Shown here piece after piece: positions 8,297 to 16,633 of a stretch of DNA of 57,280 nt; the stretch's first letter is position 1; the number at the start of each line of letters is the position of its first letter. The position numbers and the translations under genes were made by a program. The notes under the pieces are model-generated. The model did not search any database and was not told where the DNA came from. It saw only the letters and a list, made by a program, of their open reading frames with translations. Source of the stretch: Rhodospirillales bacterium (GTDB taxonomy: Bacteria > Pseudomonadota > Alphaproteobacteria > Acetobacterales > Acetobacteraceae); NCBI GenBank assembly GCA_025352665.1, contig JANXSM010000007.1, positions 1 to 57,280 on the forward strand. The letters run 5' to 3'.

Positions 8297-10471
8297 ATGG
8301 CCGAGCGTTCGTTCCGCCGCGAAGTCCAAGACCTCAAACTCGGTGCCGGCGCCGAATTTCGTGGCGAGGGTATTCTCGCCATCACCAAGGCGTTGCTGCA
8401 GTCCGGCGTCGGTTACGTTGGTGGGTACCAAGGTTCGCCTATCTCTCACCTCATGGATGTGCTCGCCGACGCGCAGGACGTGCTCGACGATCTCGGAGTG
8501 CACTTCGAAAGCTCCGCCTCCGAGGCCGCAGCGGCTGCGATGTTGTCAGCGTCGGTGATGTATCCCATCCGCGGCGCCGTCACCTGGAAATCCACTGCCG
8601 GCACGAATGTCGCGGCCGACGCATTGTCCAACCTCGCCTCCGGTGGCGTGATCGGCGGCGCCCTCATTATCATTGGCGAAGATTACGGCGAAGGCTCCTC
8701 GATCATGCAGGAGCGGTCCCACGCCTTCGCCATGAAGTCGCAGATCTGGCTGATGGACCCGCGGCCAAACCTGCCGTCGATCGTATCCGCGGTTGAGCTT
8801 GGCTTCCAACTTTCCGAAGTCTCCAACACTCCCGTCATGCTGGAAATGCGCATCCGCACCTGCCACGTGCATGGTCATTTTATCGCCACGGACAACCAGA
8901 AGCCAGCCTACAGCCTGCAGAAAGCGCTCGCCAATCCGCGGCGTGACACCGGGCGCATCGTGCTGCCGCCAGCCACCTTCGTGCATGAGAAGGAAAAGAT
9001 CGAACATCGGTGGCCGGCCGCCGTCGCCTTCATCAAGGCCCACGCGATCAACGAGTTCTTCGGCCCCGAAACCGCCGAGCTCGGCTTGATTCTGCAAGGT
9101 GGCCTGTTCAATGCCGTGCTGCGCAGCCTGCAGCAGCTCGGCCTCGCCGATGTTTACGGCAACTCCCAGGTGCCGCTCTACGTCATGAACGTCACCTATC
9201 CGATAATTGACGACGAGGTGGCAGCCTTCGCCGCGAGCAAGCGCGCCGTCTTGGTCGTCGAGGAAGGCCAGCCGGAGTTCATCGAACAGGCCATCGCCAC
9301 GCTGTTGCGCCGACGCGATATCCAAACCGTGCTCTCGGGAAAAGACGTGTTGCCGCAGGCCGGCGAATACACCGCCGAAGTTCTCCTGCGTGGCCTGCGC
9401 AGCTTTATCGAAACCCACGATCGCCACCTGCTGGGCAATGCCGCCCCGTTTCCGGGCCCAGATGCAATCCTGTCCGACCCGGCCATCCGTGCGCTCGCAA
9501 CTGTCGTGCCGCCGCGTCCGGCAGGGTTTTGCATCGGCTGCCCGGAACGCCCCATCTTCGCCGCCATGAAACTCGTGGAACAGGAACTCGGCCCGCGCCA
9601 TGTCGCAGCCGACATCGGCTGCCATCTGTTTTCCATTTTGCCGCCGTTCAACATCGGCGCCACCACCATGGGCTACGGTCTCGGCCCAGCCTCTGCCTCA
9701 GCCTTCAATGTCACCTCAGGCGGCAAGGATCATCGCCCCATCTCGGTGATGGGCGACGGCGGCTTCTGGCACAACGGCCTGACCTCGAGCGTGGGCAACG
9801 CCGTCTTCAACAAACAGGACGGTGTGATCCTCGTCGTCGACAACCACTATTCCGCCGCCACCGGCGGGCAGGACATACTCTCGTCGCGTGCATCGAACCC
9901 CGGGCGGCAGACCAATAACTCCATCGTCGCAGCCGTACGAGGCATCGGTGTGAAATGGGTGCGCCAGATAGATCATACGTACGATGTCGCCCGCCTGCGC
10001 GACACGCTGCGTGAGGCGCTCACAACCCCCCAGGGTGGCCCGAAGCTGATCGTGGCCTCGTCCGAATGCATGCTGAACAAGCAGCGCCGTACACGACCGT
10101 TGCTGGCCGCCGCCCGCAAGGCCGGCAAGCGGCAGGTTACGGAGCGCTTCGGTGTGGATGAAGATGTGTGTACGGGCGACCACGCCTGCATCCGCCTGTC
10201 CGGCTGTCCGTCTCTTTCGGTCAAGCATACCGACGACCCCTTGCGCGACGATCCGGTCGCCACGATTGACGAAACCTGTGTTGGCTGCGGCAACTGTGGC
10301 GAGGTTGCCGAGGCGGCCATCCTTTGCCCATCGTTCTACCGAGCTGATATCATCCATAACCCCACCACGACCGACCGTTTTCTGGCTCGCATGCGCGCGA
10401 CCGTCATCGGTTGGCTGCAGCGCCGGCGCGATGCCTCTCGCATCGTGTTCCCCGAGAGCACCGCTTCGTGA
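8297..10471 (+). CDS. 2-oxoacid:ferredoxin oxidoreductase, IorA-like subunit
   Basis: A 724-residue homologue of the alpha subunit of indolepyruvate ferredoxin oxidoreductase. The N-terminal pyrimidine-binding region carries GGYQGSPISH; the thiamine diphosphate region has IGCPERP and MGDGGFWHNG followed by DNHYSAATGG. The C-terminus has two ferredoxin-like clusters (CxxxxxCxxxxxCP, then CVGCGNCG...CP). It would decarboxylate a 2-oxoacid oxidatively to an acyl-CoA. With isatin hydrolases nearby, 2-aminophenylglyoxylate to 2-aminobenzoyl-CoA is the best-fitting reaction; indolepyruvate is the alternative. The ATG at 8297 is chosen for GGAGGG 7 nt upstream. First gene of the plus operon; overlaps the next by GTGA. 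Confidence 0.85.
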   Translation: MAERSFRREVQDLKLGAGAEFRGEGILAITKALLQSGVGYVGGYQGSPISHLMDVLADAQDVLDDLGVHFESSASEAAAAAMLSASVMYPIRGAVTWKSTAGTNVAADALSNLASGGVIGGALIIIGEDYGEGSSIMQERSHAFAMKSQIWLMDPRPNLPSIVSAVELGFQLSEVSNTPVMLEMRIRTCHVHGHFIATDNQKPAYSLQKALANPRRDTGRIVLPPATFVHEKEKIEHRWPAAVAFIKAHAINEFFGPETAELGLILQGGLFNAVLRSLQQLGLADVYGNSQVPLYVMNVTYPIIDDEVAAFAASKRAVLVVEEGQPEFIEQAIATLLRRRDIQTVLSGKDVLPQAGEYTAEVLLRGLRSFIETHDRHLLGNAAPFPGPDAILSDPAIRALATVVPPRPAGFCIGCPERPIFAAMKLVEQELGPRHVAADIGCHLFSILPPFNIGATTMGYGLGPASASAFNVTSGGKDHRPISVMGDGGFWHNGLTSSVGNAVFNKQDGVILVVDNHYSAATGGQDILSSRASNPGRQTNNSIVAAVRGIGVKWVRQIDHTYDVARLRDTLREALTTPQGGPKLIVASSECMLNKQRRTRPLLAAARKAGKRQVTERFGVDEDVCTGDHACIRLSGCPSLSVKHTDDPLRDDPVATIDETCVGCGNCGEVAEAAILCPSFYRADIIHNPTTTDRFLARMRATVIGWLQRRRDASRIVFPESTAS

Positions 10472-12012
10472 ATGAGCTGTCGCTAAAATCGGTTGTGCTG
10501 TCGAGCGACAAACCGATCTGCCTTGCCATTCTCGCCATGGGCGGGCAGGGCGGCGGCGTCTTGGCAGACTGGATCGTCGAAGTCGCGGAGCAGCAGGGCT
10601 GGCACGCGCAGTCGACCTCTGTCCCAGGTGTCGCGCAGCGCACCGGCGCTACGATCTACTACATCGAACTGCTTGGCGGCCACCATGGCGCGACCCCAAC
10701 TTTGTCGCTTATGCCCACGCAAGGCGATCTGGACATCGTGATGGCCGCGGAACTTATGGAAGCCGGCCGTTCCATGCTGCGCGGCCTGGTCACCCCAGAT
10801 CGCACTGTCCTGATTACCTCCACGCATCGGTCCTTGGCCGTATCAGAAAAGATTGTACCAGCCGACGGCGAAGGCGATCCCGAACTGGTCGCCACTGCCG
10901 CGGGCATCGCCGCACGGCGCCTCATCGCATTCGACATGCAGCGCATGGCAGAGGCCGTGGGTAGTGTGATCTCCGCCTCGATGTTTGGAGCCCTAGCCGG
11001 CTCCGGGGCGCTGCCGTTCCCGCGTGAGGCGTTCGAAGCCGCCATCCGCGGCGGCGGCAAAGGCATCGAGCCGAGCCTGAAGGCCTTTTCCTTGGGATAT
11101 GAAGCAGCCGGTCTGCGGCAGGTCGCAGGCCCAATCCGCAAGCCCATCAGCAAGCAGTTCGCCCCGACGCCGATAACGACGGGTCACGCATCACTCGATG
11201 CGATCGTCGGCCGTATCACAACCGGGTTTCCACAGGCCCTGCAACCGATGCTGTTGGTCGGCGCACGCCGGCTGGTCGATTACCAGGACCCTGCCTACGC
11301 CCAGCAATACCTCGATCGCGTCGCCGCCTTCGTCGCACGCGACCCACTGCCAGGCCACGCCATCGGCCAGGCGGCCGCAAAATACATCGCTGTTGCCTTG
11401 GCCTATGACGACGTCATCCGAGTGGCGGACCTTAAAACCCGTTCCAAACGCTTCGCCCGTGTGAGGCAGGAAATGGGTGCGGCCGATCAGCAATTGCTAC
11501 AAATGACCGAGTTCATGCACCCCCGCGGTGAGGAGGTGATTGGCCTGCTGCCCGTGCACCTCGCAAGAATCATTCAGGCGCGTCCTGCGTTGTTCCGCTT
11601 CGTCGATCGCGTGGTCAACCACCCGCGCCGTGTCCGCACCGGCACCATCGCCTGGTTCCTCGCCTTGTACGCGGTTTCCGCGCTGCGCCCGATGCGGCGC
11701 GGCACTCTGCGCCATGCCGAGGAGATGGCTCATATCGCCAAATGGCTCAAGTGCGCCGATAACGTTATCGATACCAATCCACGGCTGGCGGCCGAGATCC
11801 TCGCAACACGCCGCCTCGTCAAAGGCTATTCCGACACGCACGCCCGCGGTGCTGCGAAATTCGATCGCGTGCTCTCCGCGGTTCCTCTGCTCGAACCACG
11901 TCCCGATGGTGCGGATTGGCTGAGACGACTGCGTGAGGCGGCGCTGGCCGACGAACAGGGAAAAACTCTCGAAGGTGCCTTGCGCACCATAGCAACCCTG
12001 GATCATTTGTGA
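10468..12012 (+). CDS. 2-oxoacid:ferredoxin oxidoreductase, IorB-like subunit with C-terminal helical domain
   Basis: A 514-residue partner of the preceding gene. Residues ~10-200 form the gamma/beta-type domain (ILAMGGQGGGVLADW, then SVPGVAQRTGATIYYIE). The remaining ~300 residues are a helical extension matching the DUF6537-type region seen at the end of large fused indolepyruvate oxidoreductases. Here the enzyme is split in two chains that together approach the size of the fused form. The GTG start overlaps the upstream stop. Needs thiamine diphosphate and Fe-S clusters from the partner subunit; the electron acceptor (a ferredoxin) is not encoded in the window. Confidence 0.83.
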   Translation: MNELSLKSVVLSSDKPICLAILAMGGQGGGVLADWIVEVAEQQGWHAQSTSVPGVAQRTGATIYYIELLGGHHGATPTLSLMPTQGDLDIVMAAELMEAGRSMLRGLVTPDRTVLITSTHRSLAVSEKIVPADGEGDPELVATAAGIAARRLIAFDMQRMAEAVGSVISASMFGALAGSGALPFPREAFEAAIRGGGKGIEPSLKAFSLGYEAAGLRQVAGPIRKPISKQFAPTPITTGHASLDAIVGRITTGFPQALQPMLLVGARRLVDYQDPAYAQQYLDRVAAFVARDPLPGHAIGQAAAKYIAVALAYDDVIRVADLKTRSKRFARVRQEMGAADQQLLQMTEFMHPRGEEVIGLLPVHLARIIQARPALFRFVDRVVNHPRRVRTGTIAWFLALYAVSALRPMRRGTLRHAEEMAHIAKWLKCADNVIDTNPRLAAEILATRRLVKGYSDTHARGAAKFDRVLSAVPLLEPRPDGADWLRRLREAALADEQGKTLEGALRTIATLDHL

Positions 12013-13346
12013 TGGGAGAAGCCCTGGCAACCGCCGTCCAGAACACCAACGCAGTCCTCGATCTCGTTCGAGAAACTGAAGTCCACCGTGACGTCTATAC
12101 CAGCGAAGCGATCTTCGCCCTGGAAATGCAGCATCTTTTTGCTGCCACCTGGAATTACGTCGGCCACGACAGCCAGGTCGCTCATCCTGGCGATTACATC
12201 AGCACCACCATCGGAACCCAGCCCGTGCTGATGGTGCGCCATACCGATCTATCGGTGAAAATCCTGTTCAATCGCTGCCCACACAAAGGCGTGCGAATCA
12301 CAACCGAAGCGTCAGGTAACACCGGGCGAATGTTTCGCTGCCCGTATCACGCTTGGTGTTTCAAAACCGACGGTAGCCCGCATTCCATCCCATTGAGCAA
12401 AGGCTACCAAGACACCGGCTTTGGTGACAGCCACGCAGCCCAAGGCCTTGCACCGGTTCGCCACGTGTTCAATTACCGTGGCTTCGTGTTCGCGAAAATC
12501 AGTGACGCGGGGCCTGAGTTTCCGGAGTTTTTTGGCGACAGTCTGTCCAGTATCGACAACATGGTGGATCGCTCACCCGCCGGCAGGCTCGAGGTCGCTG
12601 GTGGCGTGCTGCGCTACATGCACGACTGTAACTGGAAGATGCTGGTCGAGAACCAGACCGACACGTGCCATCCAATGGTCGCTCACGAATCCTCGGCTGG
12701 CGTCACGGCCAAGCTTTGGCGCAAAATGCCAGAGGGTATGCCGCGTCCGATGGCAGTCGAAATCTATCTGCCGTTCATGAGCCCCTACGAGTTCTTCGAG
12801 AAGATGGGCATTCGCGTGTGGCCGAACGGACATGGGCACACCGGTGTCCACCATTCCATTCACTCAGATTATTCTGCGGTTCCTGGGTATTTTGAACAAA
12901 TGGTCGCAGCCTATGGCAAGGATCGGGCAAAGGCGATTCTGGGCGAAAACCGGCACAACACCGTGTATTTTCCCAATGTCATGATAAAGGGCCCGATCCA
13001 GCTCCTGCGGATATTTCGCCCTATTTCAGCGAGCCGCACGCTCGTCGAATCCATCACATTCCGTCTGATCGATGCGCCAGATCTGCTGCTGGAGCGGACG
13101 GTGATGTATAACCGCCTGATCAATGCCTCGGCCTCCGTGGTCGGCCACGATGATTTGGAGGTCTACGAGCGCGCCCAGGAAGGTTTGCGCGCCGCTGGCA
13201 ACGAATGGGTGAACATTCAGCGTTTGTATGAGACGTCGGAACGGGCGGATATCACCGCCGAGACGAACGGCACCAGCGAGGTGCAGATCCGAAACCATTT
13301 CCGTGCCTGGAAAAAGTTCATGTCGCTCTCGATGTCACAGACATGA
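12012..13346 (+). CDS. Rieske ring-hydroxylating oxygenase, alpha subunit
   Basis: A 444-residue oxygenase large subunit. The Rieske [2Fe-2S] ligands are Cys89-His91 and Cys110-His113; the mononuclear iron site shows Asp217-x2-His220-x4-His225 in DTCHPMVAH. The start codon overlaps the upstream stop (TGATG). With the beta subunit it should dioxygenate an aromatic or indolic ring. In published auxin-catabolic iad loci a Rieske alpha/beta pair attacks indole-3-acetate; that parallel is the reason for the proposed substrate here. No ferredoxin or reductase gene adjoins it, so electrons must come from elsewhere. Confidence 0.9.
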   Translation: MGEALATAVQNTNAVLDLVRETEVHRDVYTSEAIFALEMQHLFAATWNYVGHDSQVAHPGDYISTTIGTQPVLMVRHTDLSVKILFNRCPHKGVRITTEASGNTGRMFRCPYHAWCFKTDGSPHSIPLSKGYQDTGFGDSHAAQGLAPVRHVFNYRGFVFAKISDAGPEFPEFFGDSLSSIDNMVDRSPAGRLEVAGGVLRYMHDCNWKMLVENQTDTCHPMVAHESSAGVTAKLWRKMPEGMPRPMAVEIYLPFMSPYEFFEKMGIRVWPNGHGHTGVHHSIHSDYSAVPGYFEQMVAAYGKDRAKAILGENRHNTVYFPNVMIKGPIQLLRIFRPISASRTLVESITFRLIDAPDLLLERTVMYNRLINASASVVGHDDLEVYERAQEGLRAAGNEWVNIQRLYETSERADITAETNGTSEVQIRNHFRAWKKFMSLSMSQT

Positions 13347-13825
13347 AGCCAATTTCTGATGATGCGCTGAGGGGCTTTGTGTATCGCGAAGCCCGAATGC
13401 TCGATGAACAGCGCTTCGATGAATGGATCGATCTGTTCACCGAAGACGGGCGTTACTGGATGCCGGTCGAATGGCAGCAAACCGATCCAATTCTCACGAC
13501 GTCGCTGATGTACGAAGACAAGCTGCTGCTGCGCATTCGCGCCGAACGGCTCAAAGGCAACCGCACCTTCAGCCAAAAGCCAAAAAGCCGCTGTCACCAC
13601 GTGCTGCAAGCGCCGCAGATCGACCGCCGCGATGACACGGCCGAGGACTACGTGACCTGGACTGCACTGCACTATATCGAAACCCGGCTCGACACCCAAA
13701 CCCTCTACGCCGCCTGGGCCACGCATCATTTGGTGCGCGTCGAAGGTGAACTGCGGATAAAACTCAAGCGTGTTGACCTCGTGAATTGCGACGCGGCGTT
13801 CGGCAGCATCCATTTGTTCATGTGA
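13343..13825 (+). CDS. Ring-hydroxylating oxygenase, beta (small) subunit
   Basis: A 160-residue small subunit of the SnoaL-like/NTF2 fold, with the family pattern EARMLDEQRFDEWIDLFTED near the N-terminus, which supports start choice. It overlaps the alpha gene by ATGA, the usual arrangement for stoichiometric subunits. It has structural and substrate-positioning roles in alpha3beta3 oxygenases and no catalytic metal of its own. Confidence 0.9.
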   Translation: MKPISDDALRGFVYREARMLDEQRFDEWIDLFTEDGRYWMPVEWQQTDPILTTSLMYEDKLLLRIRAERLKGNRTFSQKPKSRCHHVLQAPQIDRRDDTAEDYVTWTALHYIETRLDTQTLYAAWATHHLVRVEGELRIKLKRVDLVNCDAAFGSIHLFM

Positions 13826-13835
13826 GTGTATCAGC

Positions 13836-15452
13836 ATGAAGCCCCAAACCGTGTTTGAACTGTTCGCAGAAACTGCGCGCGCGTTTCCAGAGAATTCCTG
13901 TGTCGCGGTGCTGCCAGAGACGGCATCGGCCTATGGTATCGAGGCCGGAGAATACAGTTACAGCGCCATGCTGCAAAGTGTCGCAGCCTTGCGACAAGAC
14001 TACCGGGAGGCGGGATATGGTCGTGGCCAGCGCGTCGGTTTGCTGCTCCAAAACCGCCCGGCCTTCTTCGCGCACTGGTTTGCTTTGAATGGCGAGGGTG
14101 TCTCGGTCGTTCCTATCAATCCGGACCTGCGGTCGTCCGAACTCGAATACCTGATCTCACACTCCGAACTTGTGGCAATCGTCGCGACACCGGATCGCCA
14201 TCAGGACCTCATGCAAGCAGCGCCTGCTGGTGCTCGCAGCATTGAAATTTTTGCACCCGATCAGGTGCCCTCCATGGTCACACGCAGCCAATCGCCGGAG
14301 GAGTGGGACGAAGCCGCATTGCTGTACACATCGGGCACCACTGGCCGCCCCAAAGCCTGTGTGCTGAACAACAGTTATTTCCTGGCGGCAGGTCGGTGGT
14401 ATGCCGAGGCCGGGGGCCTGATCGAACTGCAACGAGGCGTGGAACGCATGTTGACACCGCTGCCGCTGTTTCACATGAACGCCATGGCCTATTCAGCCAT
14501 GGCGATGCTGTGCACCGGTGGCTGCCTGATCGTGCTCGACCGGTTCCATCCCAAATCATGGTGGCACAACGTGCGTGAAAGCCGCGCCAGCATCATACAT
14601 TATCTTGGTGTGATGCCGCCGATGCTGATGATTGCTGCACCGTCACCGAATGACCAATCGCATTTCGTTCGCTTCGGCTTTGGCGCCGGCGTTGACCGCA
14701 GCCTGCATGCGCAATTCGAGGAGCGTTTCGGGTTCCCGCTCATCGAGGCCTGGGCCATGACAGAAACCGGCGCTGGCGCAGTGGTCGTGGCCTCGCGCGC
14801 GCCACGGCATGTTGGCGAGAGTTGCTTTGGAATTCCGGAAAACGGCGTCGAAACCACCATCATCCGCGAGGACGGCACAACAGCCGATGTCGATGAGCCA
14901 GGCGAACTTTTGGTCCGTCACGCCGGTTCCGATGCAAAACTTGGCTTCTTTGCCTATTATCTCGGCGATCCCGAAGCGACCGCGCAGGCATGGCGTGGCG
15001 GCTGGTTTCGCACCGGCGATGTCGTCCGCCGTGCCGCGGATGGCTCACTGTGTTTCGTCGACCGCAAGAAGAATGTGATCAGGCGCTCTGGTGAGAATAT
15101 TTCGGCGGTCGAGGTCGAAGCCGTGCTCATGACGCATCCCGAGGTGCGGCAAGTGGCGGTCGCACCGATCAAGGACGAAATCCGTGGTGATGAAGTGTTT
15201 GCCTGCGTCGTTCCTCACCAGACAATCGACGATCCCGCGCAACGCGTACAGCTGGCACATGAGATCGTCGCCTGGTGTCTCGCCCGTCTCGCCTATTACA
15301 AAGCGCCAGGCTACATCGCCTTCGTGAACGAAATTCCGCTGACGACAACGCAGAAAATCCAACGCGGTGTGCTGCAGGGTATGATCATCGCCGCCTGCGA
15401 TGGCAATTCTTGCGTCGATACGCGTTTCCTCAAAAAGCGAGTTGCGATATGA
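13836..15452 (+). CDS. AMP-forming acyl-CoA synthetase
   Basis: A 538-residue ANL-superfamily ligase. The P-loop LLYTSGTTGRPKA is at about residue 165; AWAMTETGAG and WFRTGDVVRR follow; the C-terminal domain has RSGENISAVEVE. It lacks the final conserved PRTxxGKI-type lysine motif in standard form (TTTQKIQRG instead; a Lys is kept). It makes an acyl-CoA through an adenylate. In context the acid could be dioxindole-3-acetate, preparing it for cleavage by the next gene's product. Other acids (indole-3-acetate, anthranilate) remain possible. The ribosome-binding site is weak, suggesting coupling to the upstream gene 10 nt away. Confidence 0.85.
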   Translation: MKPQTVFELFAETARAFPENSCVAVLPETASAYGIEAGEYSYSAMLQSVAALRQDYREAGYGRGQRVGLLLQNRPAFFAHWFALNGEGVSVVPINPDLRSSELEYLISHSELVAIVATPDRHQDLMQAAPAGARSIEIFAPDQVPSMVTRSQSPEEWDEAALLYTSGTTGRPKACVLNNSYFLAAGRWYAEAGGLIELQRGVERMLTPLPLFHMNAMAYSAMAMLCTGGCLIVLDRFHPKSWWHNVRESRASIIHYLGVMPPMLMIAAPSPNDQSHFVRFGFGAGVDRSLHAQFEERFGFPLIEAWAMTETGAGAVVVASRAPRHVGESCFGIPENGVETTIIREDGTTADVDEPGELLVRHAGSDAKLGFFAYYLGDPEATAQAWRGGWFRTGDVVRRAADGSLCFVDRKKNVIRRSGENISAVEVEAVLMTHPEVRQVAVAPIKDEIRGDEVFACVVPHQTIDDPAQRVQLAHEIVAWCLARLAYYKAPGYIAFVNEIPLTTTQKIQRGVLQGMIIAACDGNSCVDTRFLKKRVAI

Positions 15453-16633
15453 GTTTCGCAGCGAAGGCTTCGAAACGTCTCGCCTATGACAATGTGGTCG
15501 CCTGTGCCCCGATCAGCATTGCCTACGAACGCTATTCGATTGAGTCGGCGCATTGGTGGATTGGCCGCGCTTTGCACGCTCTCATCACCAAAGCGGGCCT
15601 GGCACCGCTTGACCTTGATGGCCTATCGGTCTCGAGTTTCACCCTCGGTCTTGATACCGCTGTGGGTCTTACCCAGCACCTGGGTGTTTCGCCGCGCTGG
15701 CTCGACCATGTTCCCATGGGCGGCGCCAGCGGCATTATCGCCCTGCGTCGCGCCGCGCGCGCGGTGCAATGCGGTGACGCAGAACTCGTCGCCTGCGTCG
15801 CGGGCGATACCAACCAAGTCGACACCTTCCGTAAAACGCTGCAGGGCTTTTCCCGTTTCGCGCAAGACGCAGTGTATCCCTACGGAGCCGGCGGTCCCAA
15901 CGCGTCGTTCGCCTTGATCACGCAACACTACATGGACCGCTATCAGGCGACGCGCGCGGATTTCGGGCGCATCTGCGTGGCGCAACGAGACAATGCCATG
16001 CAGTTCGGCCAGGCACTTTTGCGAAAGCCGTTGACCCTGCAGGCCTATCTCGATGCCCGGGCGGTGGCTGACCCCATCCATCTGTTCGACTGTGTGATGC
16101 CTTGTGCCGGCGCTGAGGCATTCCTGGTGTGCCGCGAACAAACCGCCTGCGCCCTGGGGCTTCCATCCGTTCGTTTGCTCGCCACGATCGAACGCCACAA
16201 CGCCTTTGCGGATGACCCCGTTCAATATCGTGGCGGCTGGGCCAAGGATGCCGATGAGCTATGGGCCATGTCGGGCGTCACCCCAGGTGACATCGACCTG
16301 CTCGAAACCTATGACGATTATCCAGTTATTTCCATGATGCAGTTCGAGGATCTGGGGTTCTGCCAGAAAGGCGAGGCGCCGGCCTTTGTGCGAGCGCATG
16401 ATTTAACGGTTGCGGGTGACTTTCCGCACAATACCTCTGGCGGGCAATTGTCCGTCGGCCAGGCGGGTGCGGCTGGCGGTTACCTGGGGTTGGTCGAAGC
16501 CATGCGCCAGTTGACCGGCCAGGCCATCGGGGCACAGGTGCACAATGCAAAGACGGCTGTTGTATCAGGCTTCGGCATGATCAATTACGATCGTGGTCTG
16601 GCGTCGGCTGCGGCCGTGTTGGCCGCCGTATGA
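15449..16633 (+). CDS. Thiolase-like protein lacking the catalytic triad (putative retro-aldolase)
   Basis: A 394-residue thiolase-fold protein of the SCP-x/lipid-transfer branch. All three canonical catalytic positions are changed: the nucleophile region reads VPMGGASG (88-95) with no Cys; the GHP histidine region reads NTSGGQLSVGQAG with Gln338; the C-terminal CxG region reads VVSGFG with Ser373. It therefore cannot be an ordinary thiolase. Steroid aldolase Ltp2 is a thiolase homologue that performs retro-aldol cleavage of a tertiary-alcohol acyl-CoA together with a DUF35 partner, and here the next gene encodes a DUF35 domain. Proposed reaction: dioxindole-3-acetyl-CoA to isatin plus acetyl-CoA. 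Tyr288, Tyr291 and Tyr345 are candidate acid/base residues. Starts at ATG 15449, overlapping the ligase stop. Confidence 0.8.
   Translation: MSFAAKASKRLAYDNVVACAPISIAYERYSIESAHWWIGRALHALITKAGLAPLDLDGLSVSSFTLGLDTAVGLTQHLGVSPRWLDHVPMGGASGIIALRRAARAVQCGDAELVACVAGDTNQVDTFRKTLQGFSRFAQDAVYPYGAGGPNASFALITQHYMDRYQATRADFGRICVAQRDNAMQFGQALLRKPLTLQAYLDARAVADPIHLFDCVMPCAGAEAFLVCREQTACALGLPSVRLLATIERHNAFADDPVQYRGGWAKDADELWAMSGVTPGDIDLLETYDDYPVISMMQFEDLGFCQKGEAPAFVRAHDLTVAGDFPHNTSGGQLSVGQAGAAGGYLGLVEAMRQLTGQAIGAQVHNAKTAVVSGFGMINYDRGLASAAAVLAAV

Noticed and set aside
8297-12012. Indolepyruvate:ferredoxin oxidoreductase acting on tryptophan-derived indolepyruvate as the primary assignment
   Set aside because: Family match is real, but no aminotransferase accompanies it, and isatin hydrolases plus the 2-aminobenzoyl-CoA enzyme point to isatinate. 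Kept only as the alternative.
15449-16633. Ordinary acetyl-CoA acetyltransferase/beta-ketothiolase
   Set aside because: All three catalytic positions are substituted, so thiolytic cleavage is not expected.
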